From positions 1,138,302-1,159,591 of the forward strand of contig BFEA01000223.1 of NCBI GenBank assembly GCA_003427395.1: a stretch of 21,290 nt of DNA, written 5' to 3'. Under the pieces are notes generated by a model, which was not told the origin of the DNA, ran no database searches, and saw nothing but the letters and a program-made list of their open reading frames with translations. Below are positions 18,341 to 21,290 of the stretch, piece after piece. The DNA is from Chara braunii (taxonomy: Eukaryota > Streptophyta > Charophyceae > Charales > Characeae). The number at the start of each line of letters is the position of its first letter. Position 1 is the first letter of the stretch. The translations under genes were made by a program, and so were the position numbers.

Positions 18341-18551
18341 CCATTTACTGGTGTTTTAAACCACCACTACCTTTCAGGCTGTTGTCCCAAGTTGGGAATA
18401 TAACCTATACCGCATTCTTCAGAGGTGGGTGCAGGTTGGGCTCTACCGGACCAAAAAGGCTGGTGCTGCCAGCCAAAACGAAACAAAAACGCCGTGCTGC
18501 TGATTGGTGCACAGTTGCACTCCACCTCCGCAAAAAAAGGCCCGAAGGTGG

Positions 18552-18745
18552 TGGTGGTTTGGGAGGCGCAGCTACTGGCATGATGCTTGGTCTTTGCCTT
18601 AGCCGGCTTCCCCCACCGGCGACCCCACCCTACTCACTGACCACCACCAATTAGGGTGGGGGGCAGCAATGCTTGCAGGGGTGCCCTGTGTAGGCTTAGG
18701 AGTAGTGGTAGGTAGGTAGTGAAAGGTGAAATTGAGAGAAGAATG
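18552..18745 (+). repeat. Dispersed repeat X, copy B
   Basis: This matches 6211-6430 in the same orientation, including GCTACTGGC, TTGGTCTTTGCCTTAGCCGG, GCAGGGGTGCCCTGTG and GGAGTAGTGGTAGGTAGGTA. It is shorter than copy A in the middle. The hairpin at 18779-18950 begins about 35 bases after it. Confidence 0.75.
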
Positions 18746-18778
18746 TAGCTTCGTTTAAAAAAAAGAAGGGGAAACTAT

Positions 18779-18950
18779 GCAGGAGTCACAAAAACGAGTT
18801 AGCATTGCACTATGAGCCAAGATACAGTTTCAAATTGCAGTTCGGGCAATGTATACAACACAGCTTTCTGGCCAGGTAGGGTGCCCCAAGTGCAATTGCA
18901 AACTGTATCTTGCCCCACAGTGCAATTATGACTCCATTTTGTGACTCTGC
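18779..18950. other. Long hairpin with ~70-base arms and 33-base loop
   Basis: The 5' arm (18779-18848) and 3' arm (18882-18950) are inverted copies pairing at roughly four-fifths of positions by eye. The longest perfect block is CAAGATACAGTTT (18818-18830) with AAACTGTATCTTG (18900-18912). Other matched blocks are GTCACAAAA, ATTGCACT and GGGCA. Weaker pairing extends out to GGGG at 18767 and CCCC near 18965. Fold-backs of this size are produced by MITEs and by young plant microRNA precursors. I cannot see target-site duplications, so the class is open. Confidence 0.75.
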
Positions 18951-18968
18951 TGATGTTAACCCCCCCCA

Positions 18969-20599
18969 AAAAAAAAACAAAAAAAACAGGTGATTAGTAA
19001 ACTAAACCTGTTCACTGCTCTGGAAGAGCTGGTCACTAAAGCGAAAAACTGGCCAACCCGTTATTTCTCATGCTTCTTTGTCCTGCTTCAATGCCACCCC
19101 CAGCTACCTATGCCTACTGAAACGCAGGCTCCTACATCCCTCCCTCAGCCTCTTTACCACCCCTTTGCCACTTGCTCTCGTATAAACCATGTATGAAGCC
19201 ATACCCCCCCGTCTTTGCACCCCTGAAGTATGTAAATAATGCATTAGGTCCGGGCAGGGACAAAACTAACCCTGTCGGATGCATCTGCGGATCAGCATGC
19301 AGGGGTGCAGGTCACTCATTTGGGCTCACATGTCCAGGTGCAGACCCCGCACTTGGGCATCCACACTTGCAGGTGCATGCCAAATGCTCATGTGCATTCT
19401 GATAGGGCTATTTTTGTCCTTCTCGATACATCATTTTCCTTTCCTCGGTGAAAAGGTCAGAGAATGGGCTTTTATACTCCTCCCCAAACCCTCCCCACTG
19501 GACAGCCCCCCATTAACCATTTGTAATTTCCATTTGACACATTACATCAATTGCTCATTGTGTCCCCCGGGCAGGCCTTCATCATCACATCTACTTGCCC
19601 ACTCATGGATGGACATTGTTACGATCTCCAGCCAAGCAGCCATCTGGGAGGCCTCAACACCTCGGATTCTCAGATCTTGGAATGAGACCCCCAAACATCC
19701 ACGAGAGGGTAACTACGGTGCAGTCACGTTTTCAGTTCTAAATCCGCAATCCCTCGAATACAACACATCCCCACCCAACCCTAAAGCTGGGGTGGATACA
19801 TTCACGATTTTCCTCGCTTTGAAGCAAAATTCGTGAAATCATGACTGAAACGCAATTAAAACTGGAAACCTTGACTTCGCCCTAGTTTTCCCAAAACAAA
19901 AAGCAGGATGGCTTGGTCCATCATGTGCAGGGAAGGGGCAAGGTTCCCGATTCTAGGGTTCGACATGGTGCTGGAGAGAATAGTGTAGTTGGAGGGCGAT
20001 ATCCATTGTTGGTGACGCAGAGGCCGGGAGCTGGGGAGCGACAGGGAAGTTGGCTGTGTGACAAATGGCAGCTATCGAGATTCGATAAAAAAGCCGCTAA
20101 AGGATTGCTGCCAAAGATTAGGAAAGGAAAGAACTGTTTCGGGAGCATTGGTTGCGGACAAATGGTAGCCACAGTATTACACACACATGCTCCTCCTAGA
20201 GAGTCCTGGAGCTCATTTGTTCCGACAGGATTCATGTCCTCCTGTGCCAGACCATACGAAAGACCGCATATATTCTTTCGACAAAAAAAGAAAGAAAAAA
20301 AAGAAAGAAGAAGCGAAAGACAATACATCAACCAAAAATGTTTTTCTTTTTACCTTTTCATCCCCCCCTCTCACCCTCTTTGCCCCCAAGTAATGATTGC
20401 TCTGTTGTATAATTGTATTTCATGTGGAATGTGACAAGCATAGCCCAATTCAGCGTTTTTTTGTGAAAAAAAAGTTCCTTAGCCATAAGTTAATCCCCAA
20501 TTTGCTGGACAATCAAATAAAAACTCCAATCCAGCCTATGTGGCTGAATATGCACACGTGAATCTTTTCGTAAGCAGATATTAATGAGTTTGAATCCTC
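18969..20599. other. Unassigned region
   Basis: Frames of up to 185 codons on + (19279-19836) and 173 codons (19913-20434) occur. Neither shows a domain I recognise, and the second contains low-complexity lysine/arginine-rich sequence from an A-rich run near 20281-20310. I see no RNA gene or repeat pair in this region. Confidence 0.4.
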
Positions 20600-20672
20600 A
20601 TGGAACCACATGAGGCTACCACCTTTCTCTGCTTTTTTGTTCCTTTTCCCTTCTTCTTCTTTTCTTTTAAAG

Positions 20673-20919
20673 CCCAGGGTGTTGTAGAGGCCAAGGACCA
20701 GACCCACGGTGATCGCTGGCTGCAGCAGCTGATGGTTGTCCTGACAGACCAGGCCACCTTCCCTACCCTTCCCCACGTTAATTCTCCCAGTGCACCCCCA
20801 ATCCCTACTATCTTACCTCATTGTGACCAGCACTCAGGACCATCACCCTACCTATATCGAGGGCAACTTGGGCCAGACAGCACTGACAAGCACGAAGGCT
20901 GGGAAGCCCCCCAGCCCTA
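20673..20919 (+). CDS. Candidate internal or 3' exon (weak)
   Basis: A long pyrimidine tract (20641-20668) ends in TTTTAAAG at 20672, a good acceptor. The open frame after it reads QGVVEAKDQTHGDRWLQQLM at first, with mostly C- or G-ending codons, then turns proline-rich (SAPPIPTILPHCDQHSGPSP) and stops at TAG 20918-20920. The opposite strand is also open and gives a hydrophobic segment (ITVGLVLGLYNTLGF), so strand is uncertain. I recognise neither protein. Codon-like composition over the first 100 bases is the only support beyond the acceptor. Confidence 0.2.
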
Positions 20920-21136
20920 GTGGAAGCGGAAGCGGACGACGAACCCTGCCCTACGGAATATTTGGACGCCAGGCTCATGCAATCTTTTTCTACAGGCCAA
21001 TATCAAAGAGTCTACCCAAGCGGAGTACCAAGGCAAGGCAGGCTGGTGCTCAATGAAATGAAAATGGTAAAATCGACAACTCAAAACCCCATGTCATACA
21101 TACATGGAAAATATAGGCCCTCCACACTTCTACTGG

Positions 21137-21290
21137 GGTGAGGTCCCACTAGCAGAGGGTTTTGGATTTAATGCCTGAATGTGTGGACGTTCTTGAGGAG
21201 AGGTGCAGAAAAGCATGTCAATCGCGATCTTCTGCAGCTCTTTGCAAACTGATCCAGCCAGATTCAGGTGTTCAATCCAGTCCTCTTTGC
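21137..21290 (-). CDS. Candidate terminal exon on minus strand, cut by window edge (weak)
   Basis: Reading the minus strand from the right edge, a frame is open for 52 codons and ends in TAG at 21137-21139. It begins KEDWIEHLNLAGSVCKELQK and continues IAIDMLFCTSPQERPHIQAL, then NPKPSASGTSPQ. The first 30 residues could form an amphipathic helix and the last 20 are polar, as in a C-terminal tail. I do not recognise it. A 52-codon open stretch can arise by chance, so this needs the sequence beyond the edge. Confidence 0.2.

Noticed and set aside
19913-20434. 173-codon + frame as a gene
   Set aside because: Its second half is a lysine/arginine-rich translation of an A-rich run and the remainder shows no domain or splice support.

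Overview
This looks like nuclear, repeat-dominated DNA from a green plant of the streptophyte lineage. No bacterial gene layout is present, open frames are short, and A/T runs, microsatellites, tRNA-derived retroposons and long diverged repeats fill the window. The best taxonomic clue is a mitochondrial insert at 1053-1345: a 3' fragment of small-subunit rRNA followed about 100 bases later by the first 46 codons of nad2. Its encoded start resembles land-plant and charophyte NAD2 by memory, suggesting an early-diverging land plant or charophyte alga. I cannot name the species.

Layout. (1) Positions 300-4060 hold a large LTR-like repeat (copy 1), with a ~60 bp degenerate array (340-905), the mitochondrial insert, a near-perfect 136 bp tandem duplication (1430-1700), three spaced copies of a GCTGCCGAAATTT-type motif, and a GC-richer 3' part. 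(2) 4061-5460 is gene-free. (3) 5462-7805 is a retroposon cluster: a tRNA-like SINE, three 165 bp tandem units each with pol III A and B boxes, a dispersed repeat X, and minus-strand poly-A retroposon pieces. (4) 7806-9840 has no supported gene. (5) 9841-10290 holds three SINE-like units with A-rich tails, one of 46 A. (6) 10300-12600 has poly-T runs and an antisense open frame interrupted once. (7) 12600-13070 has a weak candidate two-exon small membrane protein. (8) 13250-17541 is LTR-like copy 2, in the same orientation as copy 1 and homologous over most of its length, carrying three different degenerate tandem arrays. (9) 17888-18340 has a primer-binding-site-like sequence, a Gag-like fragment and another frame. 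(10) 18552-18745 is a second copy of repeat X, followed by a ~70 bp-arm hairpin. (11) 18969-21290 is mostly unassigned, with two weak exon candidates at the right edge.

Copy 2, the primer-site-like sequence and the Gag-like fragment lie in the expected order on the + strand, so copy 2 reads best as the long 5' LTR of a decayed Ty3-type element. Copy 1, upstream and in the same orientation, is more likely a separate solo or 3' LTR. No host protein gene is supported with confidence. All homologies were judged by eye from the sequence, without a search.
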